A DNA stretch of 60,000 nucleotides from Symsagittifera roscoffensis (GCF_963678635.1 NC_087062.1:72819345-72879344); one strand, 5' to 3'. Counted from the stretch's first letter, positions 43,730 through 54,639 are shown. Notes: generated from the letters alone by a model not told the origin. Translations and numbers: made by a program.

Positions 43730-44555
43730 CTAAAAAGTTAAGGAAAGACGAGAGGTGAGAAAAATGGAAAAACAAACACGAAAACAGAAGAGAAAATGCT
43801 GAGACTAAAATACAGAGCGGCGAAATTGGGTCTATTAAAGGACCATAAAGACGCTCTGACAAAAAAAATGACAGCAGACGCATACCAAATAGTGATAAAA
43901 AAACAAGAAGACAGCAATAAAGTACAAGCTATTGAGCAAGAAGGCAACATAAAAAAGCGAGCTTTTTGGACCTCCAGAGGGCATATCCCAGAATGAAACG
44001 TTCAATTTATCATATCTTATCTAACAAATACCACCAAGTATCGATACGAACATTACAAATGGAATGGCAAAATACTGGAAACGAAATAAATTTGCTACTA
44101 GAAACTGCTGCTTGGAGCAAAACCGACAAAAGAAAATCGAACAAAGTGTTTCAGTAAGAGTGAGATATTAACTTTTTGTGGATGATACGACAGTTTTGGC
44201 AACGTCAGATGAAAAAAGATCTGTAGAAGTAATGAATTATTACATCTTGAACACGTTTGAAGATAGAATGAACGACGCGAAAAATGAAAACATTACACTA
44301 GGGATAGTCGAAGCAGAAGAAACTAGATTCTTGAGAAAAGGGATGAAGCTTTAGAATAATAGTAGGAGAGCAAAAGCAACTGGAGCACGGTTTGAAGTGA
44401 AGACAACTGTGAAAATAACCTGATTATTGAAAAGAACCTAAGCGAGAGTTGGGGAAGCGAATGTGGAAAGTACAATGCTGTGAAACTGTCACGCCAAATC
44501 CTTGAGATTCGGAGAAATAAACCGATTGCATAGAACAGGAAAACTGTAGCATTCG
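43730..44555 (+). pseudogene. LINE-like reverse transcriptase fragment, copy 1
   Basis: The frame 43796-43996 is a basic coiled-coil-like stretch (LGLLKDHKDALTKKMTADAY). At about 44170-44340 the RT motif C appears as LFVDDTTVLATSDEK, followed by EVMNYYILNTFEDRMNDAK. The tail ends with AREGEANVESTML and KSLRFGEINRLHRT. F.DDt..la is typical of non-LTR RTs. The RT core upstream (fingers, motif A and B) is not recognisable. Confidence 0.55.
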
Positions 44556-44559
44556 CCCA

Positions 44560-44972
44560 AACATTACACAGTGATGGGGGCGTACAAAAAGTACCTATTG
44601 ACGACTGCCAGGCGTACTTACCTTACCCCAAATTACTACTTTTTATAAACGTCTGGACCTAGCCAGTTAGTTTTCTCGTCTGCTTAGGGCTTAGTAAAAA
44701 GATACCATTTTTAGGCCATCAGTTAAATTAATTTTGATCAGATTTCGTTTCATGCGAAAAAACCACGTAGCTGGGTCTGGGATCGTCAGACTACTTGATT
44801 AATATAAAAAAAACGGCTCGGAAGACATAATTTAGTTTATTTTCATTGACAGCTATATACTAAATTCATTGGAGATGGATTCACTTTTTCCTCTCTCTAG
44901 CTACTCATGCTCTGAAAAATTATATAAAATTGGTCTTAATTAAACTATTCAGGGCATCACAGCAGCTAAATT
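44560..44972 (-). repeat. terminal segment fragment (duplicated copy)
   Basis: Matches 45625-46036 and the reverse complement of 38570-38870 (CATTAC.CAGTGA, GACGACTG.CAGGCGTA, TAGGCCATCAGT, CCACGTAGCTGGGTC). It is the outer end of the - element terminal segment carried in the 1.05 kb tandem repeat. Confidence 0.65.
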
Positions 44973-44973
44973 G

Positions 44974-45620
44974 TACAAGCTATTGAGCAAGAAAAAAACA
45001 CAAAAAAGCGAGCTTTTTGGACCTCCAGAGGGCATATCCCAGAATAAAACGTCCAATTTATCATATCTTATCTAACAAATACCACCAAGTACCGATACGA
45101 GCATTACAAATGGAATGAAAAAAAAAATACTGGAATCGAAAAAAAATTGCTACTGGAAACTACTGCTTGGAACAAAATCGAGAAAAGAAAGTCGAACAAA
45201 GTGTTTCAGTAAGAATGAGATTTTAACTATTTGTGGATGATACGACAGTTTTGGCAACTTCAGATGAAAAAAAATGTGTAAAACAAATGAATTATTGTAT
45301 CATGAACACTTTTGAAGATAAAACGAACGACGCAAAAAAAAGAAAAAAAACATTACACTATAAACAACCGAAGCAGAAGAAACGAGTTTCATGGGAATAG
45401 GGCTGAAGCCTCAGAAAAATAGTAAGAGTGCAAGATCAAGTGGAGCAATGTTTGAAGTGAAGACACTTTTGAAAAACACCTGATTATCAAAAAGAATCCA
45501 AGCGAGGGTTGGGGAAGCGAATGTGGAAAGTACAATGCTGTACAACTGTCTCGCCAAAACCTTGAGATTCGGAGAAATAAACCGATCGGATAGAACACAG
45601 AAAAAATTGTAGCATTCGTA
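44974..45620 (+). pseudogene. LINE-like reverse transcriptase fragment, copy 2
   Basis: Second copy of the LINE tail with the same LFVDDTTVLATSDEK block near 45230-45280 and further frame damage. It arose with the 1.05 kb tandem duplication. Confidence 0.55.
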
Positions 45621-45624
45621 CAAA

Positions 45625-46560
45625 CATTACACAGTGACGGAGCGTAGAAAAAGCACCTATTGACGACTGGCAGGTGTAGTTGCCTTATCCCTTAAATTCG
45701 ACTTTTTTCATAACCGTCAAGATCTAACCAGTTAGTTTTGTGGTCTGTTTAGGGCTAAGTAAAAAAGTTACCAATTTTAGACCATCAGTCAAACAATTTT
45801 TGATCAGATTTTGTTACATGCAAAAGAAACCACATAGCTGGGTCCGGGATCTTCAGACTACATAATTATTATGAAAAACGCGGCTCGGAAAACATAATTT
45901 ACTATATTTTCAGTGACATCTATATACTAAATTCATTGGAGATGGATTCACTTTTTCCTCTCTCTAGCTACTCATGCTCTAAAATAATATATAAAATTGG
46001 ACTTAATTAAACTATTCAGGGCATCACAGCAGCTAAAATACACGTTTAACAGTCTCACAGTAAAATTACAGTCTCTGGGTACCGGGCCTCCAATTCCATT
46101 CTCCTCAGAAGATGATGCTGTTATCCCTCCAGTTTCGTGGTACGGGAAGGTACGGATCCGCTCCGGCTGTCCCACCGAACCGTCCTTTTTTTCTGATCTT
46201 CTTCAGCTAAGCGTCTTATCGTGTCTGGTCGTCACGATTAGAGGCTTCGTTCTTCTTCTATTTTTTTTACGACTGTTCTTCGTCATGTTATTTCGGCATA
46301 TGTGTTTTTCTGTTCTTGTTTTTTGTCAAAATGGCCGTTTTCACATTTCTGAGAAGTTTTCTAGTTCCAATGGAAAATTTCGTCTCCTCCTTTTCTTGAC
46401 GATTTTGATGCTAACATCGATTATGCCTTTTTTGTTCTCGCCAGAGGGTTCGTCTGTGCCAATCCGGGTTCGTCAGAGGGTTCGTCTGTGTCAGAGGGTT
46501 CGTCTGGCACATACTCCCCGGACAGTCCCCTCAATGTCACAATTGAACGCATAAATCCCC
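45625..46560 (-). repeat. terminal segment of the - element
   Basis: Reverse complement matches 38096-38870 block by block. The CCCCGGACAGTCCCCTCAATG motif occurs twice (46516 and 46558), with a TTCGTCTG.. short repeat just inside (46448-46510). A 186-codon T-rich open frame at 45997-46554 (+) lies on this segment and is not considered a gene. Confidence 0.65.
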
Positions 46561-46576
46561 GGACAGTCCCCTCAAT

Positions 46577-46800
46577 GTCATCTCTCTAGCTACTCATAAT
46601 CTGAATAATTATATAAAATCGGATTTAATTAAATCACAGCAGCTAAAAAGGTTAGTTTAATAGACTCACAGTAAAACTACAGTCTCTAGTAACCGGGCCT
46701 CCAATTCCGTTCTCCGCAGGAGATAATGCTGTTATCTCTCCCATTTCGTACAGTTCCCGGACAGGCCCCTCAATGTCCCCATTGAACGCATAACCCAATT
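46577..46800 (-). repeat. extra copy of the inner terminal segment
   Basis: TCTCTCTAGCTACTCA ... TAACCGGGCCTCCAATTCCGTTCTCC ... CCCGGACAGGCCCCTCAATG repeats 45956-46145 and 46516-46552 in shortened form, in direct orientation. Confidence 0.7.
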
Positions 46801-46899
46801 TATCTACGTCACCTCAACTCAATAAGCGTCATAAATGGCATCATACTACATTTCACTGGCTTCTAACTTTTTCCCTCTTGGAGGATTTCCCTCGAACGG

Positions 46900-47660
46900 T
46901 CCGTGGGTGGTCTGTCATCCTGCTTCATAATTTTCAGAGCCAGCAAGTGGTTTATCATGTAGGCTCTCATCGTCGTTCTCTTCTTGCTCAACTTCAGCGG
47001 TAAGGTCCCATATCAGACCCGCGTTCGGATTTAGGCTCCACGAGCGTTTCATAAGTTCCCATATCGTTACTAACCTGGTCTTCAGTGGACCGTCCCACAA
47101 ACTTCACTCGAATCTTACTAGCCCCTCCAATTGGGGAACCGAGGGCTCGACCACTCGTTCCTCCAGAATCACTCCTAAGTGTAGCTGTTCAGACGATATC
47201 GTCGCCAATTCCCGCACTCTCTTCACCCAGAAATCGAGGATCACCACTTGCTCAAAGTTGAGGTATAAGTCACCCGCTTCTTTGTTGACGAATCGATTAT
47301 AGGCCATTCCCGGAAATCCTGATACATATTGGAAGGACTTCTGCTTCCCTAACGCTGCGTACTCTTTCACACTCCGAATTCTCTTTAACAACTCCCTAAT
47401 GACTGTCAATTCTTTGTTGGGGCACCTCCTGACCTCCTCCGATCTCCGGTAGCTATCAAGATTGTTTAATTCCTTCGCCGGGATTTGCAGTGGCATATCC
47501 TGGTAGAGCTCTCACAATATTACAACCCCCTAACAAAGCTCTCAACAAGATTTCTTCACGCTTCGTCGCCCTCTGTCTGATAATTTTTACGCATTCCTCT
47601 AAAACCGGAGTGGGGATACGACCCACTACAACCTTAACAAAACAGAGCTTATTTTTCCTT
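46900..47660 (-). pseudogene. second-block end of the - element
   Basis: Frames 47496-47104 (130 residues: ELLKRIRSVKEYAALGKQKS, YNRFVNKEAGDLYLNFEQVV, LGVILEERVVEPSV) and 47100-46915 (DGPLKTRLVTIWELMKRSW, GLIWDLTAEVE) align with 32650-33206 on the + element. This version is more open than the + copies through the first half. The distal unknown ORF (33.4-37.1 kb of the + copy) is absent. Confidence 0.5.
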
Positions 47661-48490
47661 TGCCCATGCTATATCGGAGTTGTCCCTGGCGATCTTTACT
47701 TTTGGGGCTGCCATCAGTCCTAATTGTTGTTCTCTGACCTTCGTCTCGATGGTGGCTTCATTTTCGCGTCTTCTTATCCCAATAAGGCGCCACAAAAATC
47801 TCACTTGTAAATCTGTCGTGATGCAGGGGTTGGCGATGTACGCCATTACTGACGAAGAACTATGCATTGTTTCATTGAAAAACTTCTGGAGTTCAGAAGT
47901 TCCGAACCATTCTCATCCGCTTCCGTTGACATCGCGGTCTTTTGATTTCTCTTTGTATTCGTTGAGCTTCGCGCACAAATCTTCCTAGTCTTTGTCTCTC
48001 TTTTCGAGAGTTTTGCTGGTTTCTGCCGTCTGTATTTCGATCTCGTTCTTTATCACCTTTTTCGAAGGTGGAACTGCACTTGGTGAATCCGCAAAATGCG
48101 ACGCGGCCGGCCCATCGCGTCATCTTTTTGATCCAAAGAGAGGCTGTGCTGAGAAAATGGGGCGTACTTGCATCGGCTCTTCACCTAGCCTATCATTCCT
48201 GTGTTTGCCCAATCCTGGCCCACGATTCGAATCATGCCCAGACATCTCTCCGCGTATCGATCGCAGGAGTCGATTTCCATTCCACTCGGCAGTATCGGAC
48301 TTGCCGAAACTTAGCATTTACACTACTTCTGTGGCGCGGTCCCCACCGCTTTCTCATCCCATCACATTAAGGAGTGCGACGGTGAATATAGTCAGCTCGG
48401 GTATACCAGTCAGAAATTTTAGTCCAGCAAGCGTTCATATACCTCATCTAGAGTCGTTCCTAGGCTCGCTGAGATAAAATCGATCTAGTC
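47660..48490 (-). pseudogene. second-block start of the - element with internal deletion
   Basis: The reverse complement from 48490 reads LSEPRNDSR-type sequence matching 26970 onward, then GKSDTAEWNGNRLLRSIRGE and a charged coil (EKGDKERDRNTDGRNQQNSR, REAQRIQREIKRPRCQRKRM). At about 47890 it jumps to sequence equivalent to 32290 of the + copy (RFLWRLIGIRRRENEATIE, DIAWAKEK). The SGNH domain and the next ~4.8 kb are therefore missing. Confidence 0.5.
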
Positions 48491-48499
48491 ATTATTGTC

Positions 48500-48930
48500 G
48501 CCCATGCTTTCTTATGTAGATTTCGTCTCTTCGATTTCAATTTAGATTGAGTAAACAAATGTACGATCAATCATAATATAAAAGACAAGTCTTTTAAAAG
48601 CAGTCAATTGAAATTCTCTTCTGATTTCTAATTTTAATTAAATCACGCAGATGGATCGTCCACCTCTATTTTCTCGATGTAAAATAATCAGTGCACCTGG
48701 AGTAGTCCAGGTCGAAAAAACATAACCAGACATAATCATAACCACACAAAAACGCAAAAAGTCAATACCATACATCAACACTATTACAAGAACCTGTACC
48801 TAATTTTTATCCTAAAATCTAACTCAAACTAACTCGAACTCAAACCTAACTCAAACTCTAATGCTCAAAAAACATATCTAGTAGAAAACTCTTAGCACTA
48901 AACATAGCTCTAGCATATGCTCAGATAAAG
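48500..48930 (-). other. spacer between macro module and second block (- element)
   Basis: Non-coding. The reverse complement matches 25950-26900 of the + copy in outline: CCTGGAC...CCAGG hairpin-like motif, GGTGGACGATCCA and GATTGATCGTACATTTGTTTA. It shows a TATAAAAGAC string (48578-48587 on +) and several AACTCAAACT iterations at 48825-48860. Confidence 0.5.
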
Positions 48931-48933
48931 TTT

Positions 48934-49392
48934 TTAATGTAAGTAAATTTCTATGTCTGTTTCCGAACAAATTACATGTACTAGAGCATATAGATCGGGG
49001 ATGCAGTTTTCCCCTATTGGGATCATAGACCGGCAAGGAGAGCGAGGTCGCTCCTCACTCAACTAGGAAACCCCTGAGTCGATTTGGTGCCAGCACTAAT
49101 CTCTCGGGATTCAGGTGTTGCCTATCAGTGGCCGTAGTTAACAAGAAACATAAGTTTTTTCCTGGTATCTGTGATGCAACAGTAGGCAGCGCTATCATCA
49201 CTCCTACACCAGTCCTCTGTTTCCACAAAAACTCGATATTTCATACTATCGTTTGAAGTCGGCCGCTAGTGTTGTTTTAAAACTTACATCCGCATTCGCA
49301 GTTACCGCTATAGCGCACGTTGAAATAACTGTGAACATAAAATCACTGTCTGTCATGACAATGTTGTTCGAATAGTGATTTGGTAGGTCGAA
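48934..49392 (-). pseudogene. macrodomain-like module of the - element (single, full-length)
   Basis: The most complete macro module: one N-half and one C-half over about 150 codons, ending at TAA 48936-48934 (IEIYLH-stop). Blocks in order are NNIVMTDSDF, TCAIAVTANADVSFKTTLA, RTGVGVMIALPTVASQ, KNLCFLLTTATDRQH, LNPERLVLAPNRLRGFLVE, SLSLPVYDPNRGKLHP and LYALVHVICSETDIEIYLH. The length and pattern match TARG1/OARD1-type macrodomains (about 150 residues). Defects are a stop in KR.YE, a frameshift after it, TGA after GFLVE and one extra C in the GATCGGGG run (48993-49000 on +). In TARG1 the catalytic residues are, as I recall, Lys84 and Asp125. Neither is evident, so ADP-ribose binding without hydrolysis is possible. 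Confidence 0.65.
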
Positions 49393-50238
49393 CTATGACT
49401 CAAAAACTTGTCTAAAAAGCGTTCTTTTGATCTTTTTGCCCCCTGTTTCCAAGTCTCCTGTTTCCCTTGCTGATATAAAACTTTTGATCATAAGAGTTTT
49501 GGTGTGTATGAGTTTTACCTCCACTCCCCGGACAAAAATAACCATCGACGTCCCCGTCGATCGCCCAGGATCGAGCAGATCGAGGTTGGATTCGGGAACA
49601 CGTAAAAGACCATATTGAGCCATCCAGTTGGACTCGGTGATGGCGTGAATGATGTTTTTGATTTTAGTCTCATCAACAATTGTCAGGATCGTCTCTTTGG
49701 GGTCTGCAGGTAGATCATGGAGCCATTCGAGCACTCGCAAGTTTGTCAATTCCTGCTCATGCATCTGATCGACCTCAGGTTCAAACTCCATCTCTTGTTC
49801 CGAACGATCGTCGATCCACTCCTGTTCTGTATCATTGATCAAGTCGATCTCTTGCGACACCACTCTTTCGTCCAGACCCACTATCGGGTTCGCCACGTCT
49901 TTCAAAACAATTCTGTCCACAATCCAAGCTTCAATATACGGGTTGTATTTCTTTTTCTTCCTGCCCCTCTTGCGCTGGCGCGTCTCCATAGTGAAGGAAA
50001 AGCCTTTGTCGACTTTGGTCTGCTCTGGGCAGTCCCAGTCCTCCTCAGCATACGGTAGGGTTTCATCATCAACCTCTATTCGCTCGGTTAACTCCAGGTT
50101 AAGTGGCAGATCACAGTCATCTATCAGCTCATTTCCGTCGTTATTGTCACATGTGCCTCTCTCATTCACTTCGCAGGCAGGGTCAACTATCAAGTAGTCA
50201 TCATCAGGCATATCAGTCGGGATGAACCAGTCCTCCAA
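49393..50238 (-). CDS. acidic C-terminal extension of pol (- element, open frame)
   Basis: The longest undisturbed frame of the extension, 281 residues, opened by TTG rather than ATG. It is best read as a continuation of pol, not a separate gene. Blocks are DYLIVDPACEVNERGT, LNLELTERIEVDDETLPYAE, EDWDCPEQTKVDKG, METRQRKRGRKKKKYNPYIE (a basic patch, possible nuclear localisation), ELTNLRVLEWLHDLPADPKE, ESNLDLLDPGRSTGTSM, and GGKKIKRTLFRQVFES at the end. The macro module follows immediately after one stop. The preceding ENIKPHN tail of integrase is in a different frame. No known domain. Confidence 0.5.
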   Translation of the reverse strand: MEDWFIPTDMPDDDYLIVDPACEVNERGTCDNNDGNELIDDCDLPLNLELTERIEVDDETLPYAEEDWDCPEQTKVDKGFSFTMETRQRKRGRKKKKYNPYIEAWIVDRIVLKDVANPIVGLDERVVSQEIDLINDTEQEWIDDRSEQEMEFEPEVDQMHEQELTNLRVLEWLHDLPADPKETILTIVDETKIKNIIHAITESNWMAQYGLLRVPESNLDLLDPGRSTGTSMVIFVRGVEVKLIHTKTLMIKSFISARETGDLETGGKKIKRTLFRQVFES

Positions 50239-50239
50239 T

Positions 50240-51290
50240 GAACATTGTGCGGTTTGATATTCTCGTAATGAGCTGCGCGTTTGGTGCTCAACCGATAAAA
50301 ACGACCACCCTTGTGCAATTCATTTATTTGAAATGAACCGCGCATTTTTTTCAGAACCAGGCATAGTCCCCAACTGAGAAGGCTTTTGCGTCAGCGGTCC
50401 TCTTATCAAACCTGCTTTTCTGCCTTATTTGAGACTGCTGCGTGTCTTTCTGCACAGATCATTGAGTTTCTGTTGCCTCCTGATCACATCACGCACGTAC
50501 GTTTGCAGTGGCATGTTAACATCATATGCGGGCTTATTTTGATGTGGAGTGTTCAGTACTTTGGATCATGGAGCAGTTGAGCAATAGAACCTTAGCATGG
50601 AAACTAGTGTACAATTTTGCCTTTCGACCAGGTAATTCGTTAGCAGATGATAAGTAGTCGAGTGGGCCTCCGCTCTTTGCGACCTCTTGATTATCTCCTT
50701 TGTGAGATCTCCGACTAAAGCTTTACCATTATCTGACTGGATTGTGTCTTGCTATCAATACGTTCATCAAATGCTCGCACGTCTCCTCCGCTGACGCTGT
50801 CATACAGGGAGCTGCCTCTGCGTATTTCGTGAAGTGATCAATCCTTACCAGCACTTGGTTATAGCCCATGGACTTCATGGATATTTTCTGATGGTCAATT
50901 TGTACCACCTCATTGAATCCTGATGACTCTTTCGATTGAATGGGAAATCTCAGCTTCCTGGGATTCTTCACTTGCTGATATGACAAGCAAGCAGAAATCC
51001 ATTTCTCACAGGCCTTTTTCAAGCCAGGCCATTCCAACCGCTTCTGTATCCGGTTAAACAATTTTCCACGCCCTGATAGCATATCTGGTCGTGTGAACTA
51101 AACAGTAATTCAGTTTGATACAGCTGTGGTAGCACTATCGAATTGTAATTAAAAAGAGCTTCGTCTTCTTCTTCACAATCACGTCTTTGTTCAAGTAGAA
51201 CAAATCCTTCCTCTTTAAGTAAAAGTGATTTAGGATCTTATAACTAGCTTCTTCCAAATCACCTTTGTCGGAAGTTCCGTTTCCTATCTA
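50240..51290 (-). pseudogene. integrase with GPY/F tail (- element)
   Basis: The frame 51082-50729 gives FNRIQKRLEWPGLKKACEKW, ISACLSYQQVK and the core start EVVQIDHQK plus VLVRIDHFTKYAEAAPCM. Here the second Cys of the zinc CxxC is Tyr, whereas + copy 1 lost the first. The upstream HDQ region reads HDQICYQGVE, so one His is also lost. The core end is heavily damaged (50460-50720). The tail keeps HYENIKPHN near 50250. Confidence 0.65.
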
Positions 51291-52318
51291 TCTCTTTACC
51301 TTGCTCGTCAACCTTTTGTTTTGCTGCGCCCAAAAAAGATCCAACAGTCGGAACCCGGCATCAGGATTTGTCTTCATCACAATTAACTGTCCGCTGGTTA
51401 TCTCTGGAGCATGGGCATCGTCCATCATTTTAACACACCTTATTTTTTCCGAAGGTGCCGCCTCTTGCTCTAAGTATTTCAGATTGGTACGGACGACCGC
51501 AGCATGCGGGAGTAATCTAATCGGACGTTTCAACACTGCTATCAACTGAAGCTCATCTGCGACGTTATTGACTACAGTGCAATCGTCGTTGGAAGTATAT
51601 CTGTGACTGTCTGGGTCTTGATTCAATTCCCTATCCATCCCGCGCTGTTTCCATTCCACTAGCAAGGAATAAATTGCAATCTCTGACACACTCTACCAGG
51701 CCTGAGACATTGAACCATCACTCGAGCTGATAGAGTCTGCACCGTCGCTTTCTTATTTGTTCTTGACTTTTCTCGACCCCCGAACAAAATTCTGTCGCTT
51801 CGTCGATTTAACGTTGAATCCCCGGACAAGTCATCCTCGCCAGGCGAAGTATGACATGACTCAACAGGAATGTTTTTCAACTCCGGATGAGCAATCCGAG
51901 CACGGCTCGTACTCCTCGTCCGCATCAGTGAACTGAACTCTTCTTGCCATGCTGCAATTTAGTTAAGCAATGACCTCTTGATTGGTTTGAATACTGGTTA
52001 GTTGTCGGCGTTCCAAGTTCACCAGCTGCTTCACTATTGATCGGCAATCCCGTTCAACGTCCCGACTCCGTATGGCTACCGTTCTCTTCTCCGTTCTTTC
52101 GATATGGTCAGCTTCTGCATGGTATCCGTCAATTCAAGATCTTGTCTTTCAACTTCTCTATCAAGCAGTTCGCGAAGTTTTGGCATGACATCCAGTGCTA
52201 CGTTAACCGCCGTAATCAGCAGCGCTATGCGGTTGATGCCTAGTCTGGTAAATTCTTGCTGTACCAGGTTGGAGCGAACTAACAAAACCAAGGAAACCGG
52301 ATCACTTTTTGCCAACAA
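51288..52318 (-). pseudogene. connection region between RNase H and integrase (- element)
   Basis: The frame 51689-51288 (SEIAIYSLLVEWKQRGMDRE, VADELQLIAVLKRPIRLLPH) is 133 residues and parallels 17785-18243. The more N-terminal part (51925-51659 and 52318-52076) has an acidic, coiled-coil-like composition and no + counterpart, because the + copy is deleted there. Confidence 0.45.
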
Positions 52319-52900
52319 TTATATCTTAGCAGCCGTTTGCACAGGAAGTTCGGGGTGTCCTGACTTATCAAGCCATCTGGTGAGTGGCAGCTTCTCATAG
52401 GTGTCTTTCTCAAGAAAGGAAAAACCATCCTTAACATCTTCCTGGTTAACTGACATCTCTTCTAATCGCTCATAGAACTCTGTCTTCTTGCTGTGGCTGT
52501 CCGCATTCTGGTGCTTGTCACGTGTTCGGTGCTCTATGAGCATTTGATAGCCATCCAGACGCACGATCCAGCTACGACCAATATAGTTTTGGTCCAGCGA
52601 ATAAGTCTTCAGCCAAGCAGGAGCTCGATTATCTACGTGCAACTTGAACGGAGCACTACCTTTGTAGGCTCTGTACTCTTCAACAAAGGTAATTACTGCG
52701 AACATATCCGCTTTCGGTGCACCGTATTTCATTTCAGGGTCGCTCAGGTCTTTACTCCCGTAGGCTATTGTTCCTGGTGAAGTATGCCCGATATCGCGAC
52801 TTTTGATGCGTCTGTGTCTAGCCCAAACATCCGTTTTTCGGTCGGCGTGCCGAGGTCCGAAGCTTGGCATAATTCGCGCTTGGTGTTTTCAAAAGAAACA
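52319..52900 (-). pseudogene. RNase H domain (- element)
   Basis: The frame 52870-52319 carries TIAYGSKDLSDPEMKYGAPK, ADMFAVITFVEEYRAYKG, LHVDNRAPAWLKTY, RSWIVRLDGYQMLIEHRTRD and KHQNADSHSKK. Together they show the gypsy RNase H blocks Y.S..L...E..Y...e.E.lAvv, f.v.tDh..l..l and .h..G..n..aD.lSr. DTDAS-type sequence lies just upstream in another frame. This domain is missing from the + copy. Confidence 0.7.
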
Positions 52901-53700
52901 TAAGCCTCGTTAGTCCAGCTGAATTTATTACCCTAATTTCGCATCAATTGCTGCATAGGGTAAATCTTGTCGGCTTGCCCCTTTCTAAACTCTTTTTAGT
53001 AATTAGCGAATCCGAGAGAACTCATCAATTGTGTGTCGGTCTTCGGTGCCTTCCATGTCAGTACTGCTTCAGATTTTTCAGGATCTGGTCTGACTTTGTG
53101 TTTATCTACAGGGCGACCCAGATATTTTATTGAGTCTCTCAGGATCTCGCTTTTGGAGGGTTTATATTTCAGGCGTGCCTGTTTCATGCAAGTAGAGACT
53201 TCGTCCAGTCTCTCTATGTGTTCCTCAAGGGTTGGTGTTGTTATCGCAACATCATCAATGTAACACATTGCGAGGTTCCCATATTTTTTAGTGATTGCCT
53301 GGGCCATTAATCGTTGAATTGTAGCCGTCGCATTGCATGGTCCAAAGGGCATCCTTTTTCACTGGAAAAGTTCCAGCTCTCACGCGAAGCCCGTTTTCTC
53401 TCGATCCTGTTTTCTGAGGGGCACTGGCCAGAACGCAGACCTATGCTTCTGTGAGCTGGAGCATGCTTCTGATCTATGTGGGGTCATTCTACTAGCTCCC
53501 TCCCTCCCTGTGAGTTATTGAAACCCCTTCTAACTCTATCTCATGTTCTACAAAATGGCAGCAACCCATGTCGGTTTTGTGCTTCGAAAAAACATCTTCA
53601 GTCCGACTCAACACTGCACTAAGAGAATCTAGTGTCATCCGATCTTTTACCTTCTAGGTGTTCTATCTCAGGTCGGACTGGTTTTTTTTGCCGCTTATCC
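52901..53700 (-). pseudogene. reverse transcriptase, fingers deleted (- element)
   Basis: The frame 53352-52996 has MPFGPCNATATIQRLM, MCYIDDVAITTPTLEEHIE (YIDD, motif C) and SIKYLGRPVDKHKVRPDPEK up to LMSSLGFANY. Upstream, the sequence jumps from THREG and a NDPT-like fragment straight to PLRKQDRE-type sequence near 53405. The fingers and motif A (LDLGSAF in the + copy) are therefore deleted, roughly 220 bases. Confidence 0.7.
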
Positions 53701-54610
53701 TGTAACCTTCGGTCTCTCAGGAAAACTCGAGCAACTAGGCAGCTCAATGCCTGTCTCTGGTTTCATTGAACACAACTTTTTTAAAGACTTCAGTTCTTTT
53801 ATTATGTTCAATATGCATTCTTGGTTGGGAAAAAATGGACATTCAGTTTCTTTGAATCTCTTCAAGTTCTCCAAACTCTTAAACTCTGTGTTTAGAGACA
53901 ATGCACACCTGAGCTTCTTTCCTCGTTGTATTGTCCCGTTGTTGCCTGTGTGTTCAACAACACACAGTCCGTTCTGAGTGAGTGAGAAGCTTATTCCTAA
54001 AATAGCTGAGCTCTTACTGTTTGGGTTGGGTACCAGACACACCGGTCTGTTGTTACTAAGGTTATTCAAATTCCTCATCCTGAGCGTCCCTACTACAGCT
54101 TGATTCGGTTTTATCCTAACTTTCTTTGATTTGATTTATCCGACAACTTGAATTGGATCTAGGAATATTGGCATCTTTGCATGGTCAATCAGGTTTTTAC
54201 TAACAGGTTTATTTTCTTACTTTCACTTTGAGTTCTTGATTCGTATCAACTAGTCATTGAGGTCGAAGGTGAAAATGAAATTGCACACGAAGTCTCGCAC
54301 TAGGATGAACTGGTCGGATTCGTTCAGGTTTTCGACAGCCACAAAACTCATCCAGATATGCCTTCCTCCAAGTTGCTGCGAGATGTTGGGAGTTCTCCCA
54401 GCCACGTAGATCGCGCCCTGATTGGCCGCTGTCAGTCTGATATTAGTCGGTATCAGATCCGACCTATCGAAGGCCTACTTGGTCAATCGCATTGGTCACG
54501 TGGGCTTTCATTTAATTTTTCATGCCATCCACAATCATCAGAATCGGGTATGGGCCATAGAATTCTATGTAATGTCCATCTACTCTTATCAGTCTCGGCC
54601 CACCTGTTGC
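53695..54610 (-). pseudogene. protease region lacking DTG (- element)
   Basis: The frame 54078-53695 gives QVCLVPNPNS-type, LGISFSLTQNGLC and QRGKKLRCALSLNTEF, matching 16480-16676. Between 54240 and 54420 the reverse complement still encodes GRTPN, LGGRHIWMSFVAVENL and DQFILVRDF. The catalytic DTG segment is gone: sequence equivalent to 15930 joins directly to AFDRSDL-type sequence near 54470. Confidence 0.55.
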
Positions 54611-54639
54611 GAGTAACGCTGGCACGGCCCTAGAATCCA

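Larger units (their letters stand above)
43922..46036. repeat. two-copy ~1.05 kb tandem repeat (LINE tail plus terminal segment)
   Basis: GTACAAGCTATTGAGCAAGAA starts the copies at 43922 and 44974. GGCATATCCCAGAAT recurs at 43980 and 45031, and GATGGATTCACTTTTTCC at 44874 and 45941. Both copies contain the LINE fragment joined to the inverted element's terminal segment, so the duplication happened after the two had become neighbours. Confidence 0.9.

Noticed and set aside
45997-46554. 185-codon hydrophobic frame, apparent membrane protein
   Set aside because: Lies on the T-rich strand of the terminal segment, which is non-coding at 10.5 and 38.1 kb. The hydrophobicity comes from T-richness.
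47992-48477. 161-codon + strand frame
   Set aside because: Antisense to the start of the second coding block, which aligns with 26.9-27.5 kb on the opposite strand. No domain.
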